Positions 54,947 to 63,465 of a stretch of 64,000 nt of DNA are shown one piece after another; position 1 is the stretch's first letter; each line of letters opens with the position of its first letter. The position numbers and the translations under genes were made by a program. Origin of the DNA: Derxia gummosa DSM 723 (GTDB lineage Bacteria; Pseudomonadota; Gammaproteobacteria; Burkholderiales; Burkholderiaceae_E); NCBI RefSeq assembly GCF_000482785.1, contig NZ_AXWS01000008.1:186001-250000 (forward strand), in the 5' to 3' direction. The notes under the pieces are model-generated. The model saw nothing but the letters and a program-made list of their open reading frames with translations, did not search any database and had not been told where the DNA came from.

Positions 54947-56059
54947 ATGTCCGCCAATCCCGTTCGCCTGCCCGAGGGCGGCCCCCGTCGCCACCGCGCG
55001 CTGCCCGATCTCCATGCGCTCGAAGCCTTCGTCACCGTCTGCGAGGCGGGGTCGATGGCGCTCGCCGCGCAACGCCTCGGCGTGAGCCAGAGCGCCGTGA
55101 GCCAGCTCGTGAAGGCGCTCGAAATCGAATGCGGCACCCAGCTGTTCGACCGCGAGGTAAGGCCCGCGCGCCCCACGCACGCCGGCCGCTCGCTGCTCGA
55201 CCGCGCGAGCGCGCTGCTCGAACAGGCGCGCGCACTCGTCGAGCAGGTGCGCGCGAGCGCGCGCCAGGACCACGCCCAGATCCGCCTCGGCTGCGTCGAC
55301 AGCTTTGCCGCCACGGTCGGCCCGGCGCTGATCCGCGCGCTCGCGGGTTCGGCGCGCCAGCTGCAACTGTGGTCGGGCCTGACGCCGGGCTTGTCGGCGC
55401 AGCTCCAGGCGCGCGAACTCGACCTCGTGATCTGTACCGACACGCGCCTGGACGACACTCGCATCAGCCAGCGGCTGCTGTTCTCGGAAGCCTTCGTCGC
55501 GGTGTTCCCGCGCGGCGTGCTGCCGGGCACGGACGTCGACGCGGCGGACGGCCCGGGCGCTGGCAATGCCGACGCCGCGCCGGCCGGGCAGGGCGCCGCG
55601 CCGTCCTCGCAAGGCGCCGCGCCCGTCGCGCTGCGCGACCTCACCCGCCTCGCCGGCGACCTCCCGCTCATCCGCTACACCGCGCGCTCGGTCATGGGCC
55701 AGCAGGTCGACCGCTTCCTGCGCCATGCGCGCATCGACGCGCCGCGCCGCTTCGAATTCGACGCCACCGACCCGATGCTCAGCCTCGTCTCGGCCGGCCT
55801 CGGCTGGGCCATCAGCACGCCGCTCTGCCTGTGGCAGTCGCGCCAGTACCTCGACAGCGTGAGCGTCGTGCCGCTGCCGCCCACGCGGCTCGGCCAGCGC
55901 GACTTCTTCCTGCTCGCGCGCGACGCCGAATGGGCCGGCCTCGACGAGGAGGTGATGCGCGTCGCCCGCAGCGTGCTCAGCCGCGAGACCGCGCCCGCCA
56001 TCCGCCGCGCCATGCCCGCGCTGCCCGCCGACGCCATCACCTGGCCCGAGGCCGGCTGA
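54947..56059 (+). CDS. LysR-family transcriptional regulator
   Basis: 370 residues. N-terminal winged HTH (LHALEAFVTVCEAGSMALAAQRLGVSQSAVSQLVKALE) followed by an effector domain. An Ala/Gly/Pro-rich insertion of about 35 residues (near 198-232) interrupts the effector domain and accounts for the length above the usual 300-ish. ATG 54947 has AGGA 8 bases upstream, while in-frame ATG 54878 has no site. It is followed in the same direction by an N-formylglutamate amidohydrolase-like gene, its likely target. Its stop codon is part of a perfect palindrome. Confidence 0.88.
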   Translation: MSANPVRLPEGGPRRHRALPDLHALEAFVTVCEAGSMALAAQRLGVSQSAVSQLVKALEIECGTQLFDREVRPARPTHAGRSLLDRASALLEQARALVEQVRASARQDHAQIRLGCVDSFAATVGPALIRALAGSARQLQLWSGLTPGLSAQLQARELDLVICTDTRLDDTRISQRLLFSEAFVAVFPRGVLPGTDVDAADGPGAGNADAAPAGQGAAPSSQGAAPVALRDLTRLAGDLPLIRYTARSVMGQQVDRFLRHARIDAPRRFEFDATDPMLSLVSAGLGWAISTPLCLWQSRQYLDSVSVVPLPPTRLGQRDFFLLARDAEWAGLDEEVMRVARSVLSRETAPAIRRAMPALPADAITWPEAG

Positions 56060-56070
56060 AAGCGCTTTCA
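56057..56070. promoter_or_regulatory. Perfect 14-bp palindrome before hutG-like gene
   Basis: TGAAAGCGCTTTCA, whose first three bases are the LysR stop codon, lies 21 bases upstream of the amidohydrolase ATG. It fits the general LacI/GalR-type operator pattern TGNAANCGNTTNCA and is related to the TGCAA-N4-TTGCA series in this window. Confidence 0.55.
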
Positions 56071-56091
56071 ACTCCCTTGCCGTCCCACGCC

Positions 56092-56895
56092 ATGACGACC
56101 CTCGACACGCCCATCTACTCGCTCAAGCGCGGCACGCGCCCGCTGCTCATCTCCATCCCCCACCTCGGCACCCGCATTCCGGACGAGGTGCGCGCCCAGC
56201 TCACCGACGAAGGCCCGATCGTCGCCGATACCGACTGGCATCTCGACACGCTCTACGCCTTCGCCGAGGCGATGGGCGCCAGCATCCTCGGCGCCAAGGT
56301 CTCGCGCTACGCGATCGACCTCAACCGCCCGGCCGACGGCCAGAGCCTCTATCCGGGCCAGACCACCACCGGCCTGTGCCCGACCGAAACCTTCAAGGGC
56401 GTGCACCTGTACCCCGCCGGCAAGGAGCCCGACGCCGCCGAAACCGCGCGCCGTCTCGACGCCTACTGGAAGCCCTATCACGGCGCATTGCAGGATGAGC
56501 TTTCACGCCTGAAGGCCGAGCACGGCCAGGTCGTGCTGTGGGAGGCGCATTCGATCGCCTCGATCCTGCCGCGCCTGTTCGACGGCAAGCTGCCCGACTT
56601 CAACTTCGGCACCGCCGACGGCAGGAGTTGCGGCGCCGGCGTGATCGGCGCGGTGCTCGCGGCGCTCGACGGCACGCCCTTCACGCATGTGCACAACGGC
56701 CGCTTCAAGGGCGGCCACATCACGCGCGCCTACGGCAACCCGTCCGAAGGCGTGCACGCGATCCAGCTGGAGATGTGCCAGTGCATCTACATGGACGAGG
56801 AAGTGCCGTTCGGATACCGGCCCGACCTCGCCGTGAAGGTGCAGCCCTGGCTCGAAAGGATGCTCGCCGCCGCGCTCGGCGCGCTGCCCGCCTGA
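56092..56895 (+). CDS. hutG: N-formylglutamate amidohydrolase (HutG-like)
   Basis: 267 residues. The family motifs are PLLISIPHLGTRIPDE (His ligand), DTDWHLDTLYAFA (Asp-His ligand pair) with ASILGAKVSRYAIDLNRP, and VVLWEAHSIASILPRLFDGKLPDFNFGTADG. It splits N-formylglutamate to formate and glutamate in histidine breakdown, but no other hut genes are near. In this setting it might recycle formyl groups from one-carbon metabolism. That is inference. It is 32 bases downstream of the LysR gene. Confidence 0.9.
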   Translation: MTTLDTPIYSLKRGTRPLLISIPHLGTRIPDEVRAQLTDEGPIVADTDWHLDTLYAFAEAMGASILGAKVSRYAIDLNRPADGQSLYPGQTTTGLCPTETFKGVHLYPAGKEPDAAETARRLDAYWKPYHGALQDELSRLKAEHGQVVLWEAHSIASILPRLFDGKLPDFNFGTADGRSCGAGVIGAVLAALDGTPFTHVHNGRFKGGHITRAYGNPSEGVHAIQLEMCQCIYMDEEVPFGYRPDLAVKVQPWLERMLAAALGALPA

Positions 56896-57041
56896 CGCAT
56901 CGCCGCCCGCCTGCGCCAGCGTCGGAGGTCATGCATATGCGTGACTCTGGCCGGTAAGCGTTCCGGTCATCGGTGATTTGCCCGCGCGCCGCGTTGTTTA
57001 CGGTTTCAGACGACCAAGAAACCATAAAACGCGGACGAGAC

Positions 57042-58676
57042 ATGAACGAACCGGTCCTCAGGCTGGATGACTGCCAGGTGCTCGTGGTGGACGACAGCAG
57101 CGTCGCGCGCCAAGTGTGCGAATGCCTGTTGCGCGAGATCGGCCTCAAGCGCGTGACCTGCGTGGGACGCATGTCCGACGCGCGCGCCGCCGTCGAGCGC
57201 AACCGCTACGACATCGTCCTGTGCGACTACCACTTCGAGAACGAGCACGGCACCGGCCAGGACCTGCTCGAAGACTGGCGCCGCACCCGGGCGCTCTCGT
57301 TCATGGCGGTGTTCATCATGATCACCGGCGAGTCCAAGTACCAGCGCGTCGCCGAGGCGATCGAGACCGCGCTCGACGACTACCTGCTCAAGCCCTTCAC
57401 CGCCAACACGCTGTCCGAGCGCATCGTCGTCGCCTACCGGCGCAAGGTCGCGCTCGCGCCGATCTATCTCGCCATCGAGCGGCGCGACTACGCCAGGGGC
57501 ATCGAGCTGTGCGAGGCGATGCTCGCCGTGCCCGGCCCCTACCGCCTCTACGCCGCGCGGCTGTGCGTCGAGCTGTACATCAAGCTCGGCCGCATCGATG
57601 ACGCGCGCCGCCTGCTCGACGAGGTCTGCCGCAGCCAGGCACTGCCCTGGGCGCGGCTCGGGCTGGTCGCGCTCGACATCGAGGACGGCGACAGCCAGCG
57701 CGCGCGCCGCGTGCTCGAAAGCCTGGTGGCCGAGCATCCCGAGTTCGTCGATGCCTACGACGTGCTGGCGCGCGCGATGTTCGAGCAGGGCGACATCGCC
57801 GGCGCCACCGCCACGATGCGCCGCGCCGTCGACATCACGCCGAGCAACGCGGCGCGCCTGCAGAAGCTCGGCTGGCTGGCCTTCCTCGCCGACGACACCG
57901 CCGCCGCGCGCGAGGCGCTCGGCACCGCCCTGCGCGCCGGCAACCGCTCGCGCAACTTCGACTGGCATTCGCTCGTGCTGCTGATGTTCGTGCTCTACGA
58001 CACCGGCGACCTGCGCGAGATGCGCCGCGTGCGCGAGCAATGGCAGCGGCTGTTCCGCAGCCATGCCGAGAGCGTGCGGCTGCGCCGGCTCGACCGCACC
58101 ATCGAAACCATCCACGCCTTCGCCAATCGCCAGTTCTCCGCCGGCGTCGCGCAGCTGCGCGAACTGGCCGAGCTGCTGCGCCGGCCCGAGGCCGACTTCG
58201 AGTTCGCCTGCGACATCGCGGCGCTGATCGCGCGCGTGACGACCACCGAGATCGTGCTGCCCGACGCGCCGCGCTGGATCGAGCTGATCGGCTTCCGCTT
58301 CTGCGCCACGCGTTCCACCACCGAGGCGCTTGCCGCGCTGGTGCGCCGCCACGAGAGCCATGTGCGCGCCATCCGAGGCACACACGCCACCATCGCCAAG
58401 CGCTGCCAGGACGCGATGGCCCATCTCGTGACCGGCTCGCCGCTGAAGACCGTCGAGCAGCTCTACGACTGCGCGCGCCGCACGCTCAACAGCAAGCCGC
58501 TGTCGATGGCGCGGCTCGTCGCCGCCAGGCACCGCGATTCCGACGAGGCGGTCGCCAGGCTCGACGCCGAGATCGAGAAGTTCCAGTTCCGCCATTGCCC
58601 GCCGGGGCCGCGCATCGACCTCGGCCTCACCACGCACACGCGCAAGGTGGTGGCCGGCACGGTGATCGACAACTGA
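57042..58676 (+). CDS. CheY-like receiver protein with TPR repeats
   Basis: 544 residues. The receiver domain (residues 11-135) has Asp17-Asp18, phospho-acceptor Asp62 in VLCDYHF, and Lys in LLKPF. Then TPR-like helical repeats run from about 150 to 340 (EDGDSQRARRVLESLVAEHPEFVDAYDVLARAMFEQGDIAGATATMRRAVDITPSNA). The C-terminal 200 residues are helical without a known output domain. No DNA-binding part is seen, so it probably signals through protein contacts. ATG 57042 is chosen because the receiver starts about 10 residues later. Confidence 0.88.
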   Translation: MNEPVLRLDDCQVLVVDDSSVARQVCECLLREIGLKRVTCVGRMSDARAAVERNRYDIVLCDYHFENEHGTGQDLLEDWRRTRALSFMAVFIMITGESKYQRVAEAIETALDDYLLKPFTANTLSERIVVAYRRKVALAPIYLAIERRDYARGIELCEAMLAVPGPYRLYAARLCVELYIKLGRIDDARRLLDEVCRSQALPWARLGLVALDIEDGDSQRARRVLESLVAEHPEFVDAYDVLARAMFEQGDIAGATATMRRAVDITPSNAARLQKLGWLAFLADDTAAAREALGTALRAGNRSRNFDWHSLVLLMFVLYDTGDLREMRRVREQWQRLFRSHAESVRLRRLDRTIETIHAFANRQFSAGVAQLRELAELLRRPEADFEFACDIAALIARVTTTEIVLPDAPRWIELIGFRFCATRSTTEALAALVRRHESHVRAIRGTHATIAKRCQDAMAHLVTGSPLKTVEQLYDCARRTLNSKPLSMARLVAARHRDSDEAVARLDAEIEKFQFRHCPPGPRIDLGLTTHTRKVVAGTVIDN

Positions 58677-58886
58677 AGGTTGCGGCGACGCCACGCGCGG
58701 CGAGGCTGGCTCTTCAGTAGGTGAACTGCCGCGCCGTAATGCGGAGCTGGGCGGGCCGTCTTCTGCCCGCCTCCCGACCTGACCGTCGCCCTCGGCCGCA
58801 TCGAGCGCCTGGCGCCCGACGCGGACATCGAGGCGACGCCCCACTCAACCGAGGCAGTCATCGCCGGCACCGCAAGGATCCAGTCC

Positions 58887-61232
58887 ATGAAGCCCAGCCC
58901 GCTCCGGTCGACCGTCGCCGGCGCCCCGCACCGCCTTGCCGAATCGGCGCTGCTGTTCCCGCTGCTGACCTTGATGGTGCTCGGGATCATCTGGGTTGGC
59001 GTGCTGCGGCTGACGGCCAACGAGATGGCCGCCGCCGACCGCGCAGCCGCGCTGCTCGCCCGCGAGCTGAGCGAGACCTGCGAGGCCCAAGTGCTGGGCG
59101 CGCTGCACGAGATCGACCAGACGCTCAAGCTCGTCAAGTACGCCCACGAGACCGGCAGCCGGCTGCGCGAGCTCGACTCGCTCGAAGCGCGCGCGCTGCT
59201 GCCGCAGGACCCGCGCTTCACCGTCAGCCTGATCGACCGCGACGGCCGGGTGCTGGCCGGCACGCGCGACCCGTCCGGGGCGGGGCGCGTCGATGCGGCC
59301 GAACTGCGGGCCGCGCGCGCGATCGACGCGATGGTGGTCGGTCTGCCGCGCCCGGCCTCCGACGACCCGGCGGCGCCCGGCGCGACGCTGCGCTTCTCGC
59401 GCCGGCTCGACGCGGGCGACGGCAGTTTCGACGGCATCGCCACGGTGACGGTCGACGCTGCCTATTTCACCGCCGGCTACGACGCCGCCCGCCTCGGCGA
59501 GCATGGCGTGCTGGCGCTGCTCGGCCGCGACGGCGTGTTCCGCGCGCGCCGCAGCGGCGCGGTCGTCACCACCGGCGACCGCACCGATTACGCCGCCCTG
59601 CGCGCCCGCCTGCCCGACGACGGTGCCGCCCTGAGCACGCCCTGGGACGGCGTGCGCCGCCACGCCCGCATGCGCGAGCTGCCCGGCTTTCCGCTCGCCG
59701 TCATCGCCGGCGTGGCCGACGATGAACAGTTCGCCGCCGCGCGCGCCAAGCGGCGCACCTTCGTGCTGCGCGCGAGCGCCGCGAGCGCCGTGGTCATCTG
59801 CGTGTTCGGCCTGCTCGGCCGGCTCAGCCACGCACTCGCGCGCAGCCGCCGCCGCGCGGTGGAGGAGCACATTGCCCACGCCCGGCGCGTCGAATACCTC
59901 GCCTATCACGACAGCCTCACCGGCCTGCCCAACCGCAGTCTGTTCAGCAAGCTGCTCGGCCAGGGCATCGCCGAGGCGCGCGAGCACGAGCGTCAGCTCG
60001 CCGTGCTGTTTCTCGACCTCGACCATTTCAAGCAGATCAACGACACCCTCGGCCACGATGCCGGCGACGATCTGCTCAAGGAGGTGGCGCTGCGCCTGCG
60101 CGCCTGCCTCGGCGAGGGCGACACCGTCGCGCGCCTCGGCGGCGACGAGTTCGTCGTGCTGCTGCCCGCCACCGCCAGCGACGCGCGCATCACCGATGTG
60201 GCCGAGGCCATCCTCACCGCCGTGGCGCGGCCCTTCATGCTCATCGGCCAGGAGTTCCGCATCTCGGCCAGCGTGGGCGCGGCGCGCTATCCGCTCGACG
60301 GGCTGGACGAACAGTCGCTCACCAAGCATGCCGACAGCGCCATGTACCAGGCCAAGGAAGACGGCAAGAACAACTTCCAGTTCTATTCCGAAACCCGCAG
60401 CGCCAATGCGCTGCAAAGGCTTTCACTCGAAGCCAGCCTGCGCCGCGCGCTGGAGCGCGACGAGTTCGCGCTGCACTACCAGGCCAAGCGCGACGCCGTG
60501 ACCGGCCAGCTCACGGGCATGGAGGCGCTGCTGCGCTGGGAGCATCCCGACCTCGGCAGCATCGGCCCGATGCAGTTCCTGCCGGTGGCGGAGGAGTCGG
60601 GTCTCATCGTGCCGATCGGCCGCTGGGTGCTGCGGACCGCCTGCGCCCAGGGCATGGCCTGGCAGAAGCAGGGGCTGCCGGCGCTGCCCGTCGCCATCAA
60701 CCTGACGGCGCGCCAGTTCTTCGACCCGCGGCTCATCGGCGAACTGAGCGCCGCGCTGACCGTGACCGGCCTCGCGCCCGAGTTGCTGGAGCTGGAAGTG
60801 GCCGAGAGCCTGCTCATGAACGATGTCGAGCGCAGCGTCGGCATCCTGACCCACCTGCGATTGCTGGGCGTGCGCATCGCCATCGACGACTTCGGCGTGG
60901 GCTATTCGTCGCTGTCGGCGCTGCGCCAGTTCCCGATCGACAGCATCAAGATCGACCGCTCGTTCATGCGCGACGCCGGCAGCGTGCCCGAGGCGCGCGC
61001 GCTGACCGAAGCCATCATCGGCATGGGCCGCACGCTCAGCATGAGCGTCGTGGCCCAGGGCATCGAGACCGAGGCCCAGGCCGACTACCTGCGCGCCAAC
61101 GGCTGCAACGAGTTCCAGGGGTACTACGTGAGCCGGCCGCTGGCGGCGGGGGAGTTCGAGCAGGTGCTGCGGGGGGATTTGGCGGGGCAGGGAGGTGGGC
61201 TGGCTGCGCCGGCATCGTCGGCCGTGGCCTGA
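58887..61232 (+). CDS. GGDEF-EAL membrane protein (c-di-GMP turnover)
   Basis: 781 residues. A membrane helix at about 20-45, a periplasmic sensor of roughly 240 residues, a second helix at about 290-315, then a GGDEF domain with an intact RLGGDEFVVLL site and an EAL domain. EAL motifs are MEALLRWEHP, IAIDDFGVGYSSL and SIKIDRSFM. The motif usually written AEGVE reads AQGIE, so one catalytic Glu may be lost and the phosphodiesterase may be weak. It lies about 210 bases downstream of the CheY-TPR gene in the same direction. Confidence 0.92.
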   Translation: MKPSPLRSTVAGAPHRLAESALLFPLLTLMVLGIIWVGVLRLTANEMAAADRAAALLARELSETCEAQVLGALHEIDQTLKLVKYAHETGSRLRELDSLEARALLPQDPRFTVSLIDRDGRVLAGTRDPSGAGRVDAAELRAARAIDAMVVGLPRPASDDPAAPGATLRFSRRLDAGDGSFDGIATVTVDAAYFTAGYDAARLGEHGVLALLGRDGVFRARRSGAVVTTGDRTDYAALRARLPDDGAALSTPWDGVRRHARMRELPGFPLAVIAGVADDEQFAAARAKRRTFVLRASAASAVVICVFGLLGRLSHALARSRRRAVEEHIAHARRVEYLAYHDSLTGLPNRSLFSKLLGQGIAEAREHERQLAVLFLDLDHFKQINDTLGHDAGDDLLKEVALRLRACLGEGDTVARLGGDEFVVLLPATASDARITDVAEAILTAVARPFMLIGQEFRISASVGAARYPLDGLDEQSLTKHADSAMYQAKEDGKNNFQFYSETRSANALQRLSLEASLRRALERDEFALHYQAKRDAVTGQLTGMEALLRWEHPDLGSIGPMQFLPVAEESGLIVPIGRWVLRTACAQGMAWQKQGLPALPVAINLTARQFFDPRLIGELSAALTVTGLAPELLELEVAESLLMNDVERSVGILTHLRLLGVRIAIDDFGVGYSSLSALRQFPIDSIKIDRSFMRDAGSVPEARALTEAIIGMGRTLSMSVVAQGIETEAQADYLRANGCNEFQGYYVSRPLAAGEFEQVLRGDLAGQGGGLAAPASSAVA

Positions 61233-61280
61233 GCCGACCTCCGGGCCAGTGCTGGCCGGTCGCGCCCGCGTGACGGCGCG

Positions 61281-61886
61281 TCAGCCTTCCTGCGCCTGCG
61301 GATAAACGATCACCGACAGAAACTTGATCGGAAACCGGTGCAGCTTCTCCGGCCCGTGCGGCACCGTCCCCTGAAACGTCAGTGAATCCCCCGGCTCCAG
61401 CAGATAGGTCTGCTGGCCGCAGCGGTACTCCAGTTCGCCCTCCAGCATGTAGATGAACTCCGACCCCGGGTGATGGAAGGTCGGGTAGCGCTGCGAGTCG
61501 TCGTCCATCGTGATGAGGAAGGGCTCGAACAGCTTGGTCGGCCCGGTGTCGTAGCTCAGCAGGTGATAGGTGTGGCCGCTCTTGGTGCCGCGCCTCACCA
61601 CTTCCATCCCCGCGCCCTTCTTGATGTGCTGGGCCGACGCGCCCACCGCGTCATAACGGCTGAACAGCATCGCCATCGACACCCCGAGCGCGCGCGCGAT
61701 GCGCGCGAGCGTGTCGAGGCTGGCCGTGGTCTGCCCGGTCTCGATCTTCGACAGCATCCCCCGGCTCACGCCCGTCTGCTCCGACAGCTGGGCGATCGTC
61801 AGCTCATGCCGCTTGCGCAGTTCGCGGATGGCGGCGCCCACGTCGTTTTCGAGCGAGGGCGAATGGGTGTCGGGCAGCTTGTCCAT
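61281..61886 (-). CDS. XRE-cupin transcriptional regulator
   Basis: 201 residues. N-terminal XRE HTH (LRKRHELTIAQLSEQTGVSRGMLSKIETGQTTASLDTLARIARALGVSM), followed by a cupin sensor domain (FHHPGSEFIYMLEGELEYRCGQQTYLLEPGDSLTFQGTVPHGPEKL). This layout is common for regulators of amine and amino-acid pathways such as PuuR. It is divergent from gmaS, which it likely controls through dyads in the 175-base gap. Its inducer may be methylamine, gamma-glutamylmethylamide or a product; this is inference. Confidence 0.9.
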   Translation of the reverse strand: MDKLPDTHSPSLENDVGAAIRELRKRHELTIAQLSEQTGVSRGMLSKIETGQTTASLDTLARIARALGVSMAMLFSRYDAVGASAQHIKKGAGMEVVRRGTKSGHTYHLLSYDTGPTKLFEPFLITMDDDSQRYPTFHHPGSEFIYMLEGELEYRCGQQTYLLEPGDSLTFQGTVPHGPEKLHRFPIKFLSVIVYPQAQEG

Positions 61887-61941
61887 GCGGGCGGGTTCTT
61901 TCAGCGGATCGGCGGATCAGTGTAAGCGGGACTGAAGTTGA

Positions 61942-61979
61942 TGTTCATGGGATGAACACTTGTTGCCTATATGGAAACA
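61942..61979. promoter_or_regulatory. Two operator-like dyads between the XRE-cupin gene and gmaS
   Basis: TGTTCAT-GGG-ATGAACA (61942-61958) is a perfect 7-bp dyad. Directly next, TGTTGCC-tatat-GGAAACA (61961-61979) is a second, imperfect one sharing the outer TGTT/AACA. The pair lies in the AT-rich part of the divergent control region, about 60-100 bases from either start. It is the best candidate site for the XRE-cupin regulator. Confidence 0.6.
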
Positions 61980-62061
61980 TGAACGTATTGTCCGGGTCGA
62001 GGCAGATCGACATGCGCTGCCGTACTTCCCCCACCCCATCCGGCCCTGAGGACCTGCTTCG

Positions 62062-63453
62062 ATGCAAACCCCGTCAGATTCCGCCGTGCCCAACGGCACC
62101 CTGGTTCAGATCCCGCGTTTCGAGACCGCCGACGAAGCCAAGGCCTGGTTCGGCGCCCGCGGCATCGCCTATGTGCTCGCGCAATTCGTCGACATCCACG
62201 GCGTGGCCAAGGCCAAGGCCGTGCCCGTCGCGCACCTCGAATCGGTGCTGACCGCCGGCGCCGGCTTTGCCGGTTTCGCCCTGTGGGGCATGGGTCTGGA
62301 GCCGCACGGCCCCGACTTCATGGCCGTCGGCGATCTGAAGACGATGGTGCCGGTGCCCTGGCAGCCGGGCCTCGCGCGCATCGTCTGCGAAGGCCATGTG
62401 AATGGCGAACCCTGGCATTGCGACACCCGCGTCACGGCGCGCAAGCAGCTCGACCGCCTCGCGGCCAAGGGTTGGACGCTGTACACCGGCCTGGAGCCCG
62501 AGTTCTCGCTGCTCAAGCGCAACTCGGTCAGCGGCAAGCTCGAAGCCTGCGACCCGACCGACACGCTGCCCAAGCCCTGCTACGACTACAAGGGCCTGTC
62601 GCGCACCCGCGGCTTTCTGGAAAAGCTGTCGAACTGCCTGCGCGCGGTCGGCATGGACGTCTATCAGATCGACCACGAAGACGCGAACGGCCAGTTCGAG
62701 ATCAACTACACCTACACCGACGCGCTCACGTCCTGCGACCACTACGTCTTCTTCAAGATGGCCGCGAGCGAGATCGCCCACGAGTTCGGCTACATCTGCT
62801 CGTTCATGCCCAAGCCCTTCGCGAACCTGCCGGGCAATGGCATGCACATGCACCTGAGCATCGGCGACGGCAAGCGCAACCTGTTCCAGGACAAGAACGA
62901 TCCGCGCGGCCTGGAGCTGTCGGAGCTGGCCTATCACTTCCTCGGCGGCCTGCTGGCCCACGCCCCGGCGCTCGCCGCGATCTGCACGCCGACGGTCAAC
63001 TCGTACAAGCGCCTCGTGGTCGGCCGCAGCCTGACGGGCGCGACCTGGGCGCCGGCCTACATCAGCTACGGCGACAACAACCGCTCCAGCATGATCCGCA
63101 TCCCCAAGGGCCGGCTCGAACTGCGCCTGCCGGACGGCTCGTGCAACCCCTACCTCGCGACCGCCGCCGTGGTAGCCGCCGGCCTCGACGGCGTCGAACG
63201 CAAGCTCGATCCGGGCGCGCCGCGCAACGTCAACCTGTACCAGTGGACCGAAGCCCAGCTCAAGGAAGCCGGCATCGGCCTGCTGCCGCAGAACCTCAAT
63301 GCCGCGCTCGATGCCTTCGAAGGCGATGAAGTCATCCGCGGCGCCCTCGGCCCCGTGGGCGAGGAATTCCTCAAGCTCAAGCGCATGGAATGGATCGAGT
63401 ACATGCGCCACGTCTCCGACTGGGAGATCAAGAGCTACCTCGAGTTTTTCTGA
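62062..63453 (+). CDS. gmaS: Gamma-glutamylmethylamide synthetase (GmaS, glutamine-synthetase-like)
   Basis: 463 residues. It ligates monomethylamine to glutamate with ATP. Glutamine-synthetase fold: [13 protein letters not shown] (metal site), [38 protein letters not shown], and [37 protein letters not shown]. The last block and the [19 protein letters not shown] opening are typical of GlnT/GmaS rather than housekeeping GlnA. It is the entry point of the N-methylglutamate pathway, and the following gene fits the mgs operon. ATG 62062 has GAGG upstream. Confidence 0.93.
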   Translation: MQTPSDSAVPNGTLVQIPRFETADEAKAWFGARGIAYVLAQFVDIHGVAKAKAVPVAHLESVLTAGAGFAGFALWGMGLEPHGPDFMAVGDLKTMVPVPWQPGLARIVCEGHVNGEPWHCDTRVTARKQLDRLAAKGWTLYTGLEPEFSLLKRNSVSGKLEACDPTDTLPKPCYDYKGLSRTRGFLEKLSNCLRAVGMDVYQIDHEDANGQFEINYTYTDALTSCDHYVFFKMAASEIAHEFGYICSFMPKPFANLPGNGMHMHLSIGDGKRNLFQDKNDPRGLELSELAYHFLGGLLAHAPALAAICTPTVNSYKRLVVGRSLTGATWAPAYISYGDNNRSSMIRIPKGRLELRLPDGSCNPYLATAAVVAAGLDGVERKLDPGAPRNVNLYQWTEAQLKEAGIGLLPQNLNAALDAFEGDEVIRGALGPVGEEFLKLKRMEWIEYMRHVSDWEIKSYLEFF

Positions 63454-63465
63454 AGGAACGACACC

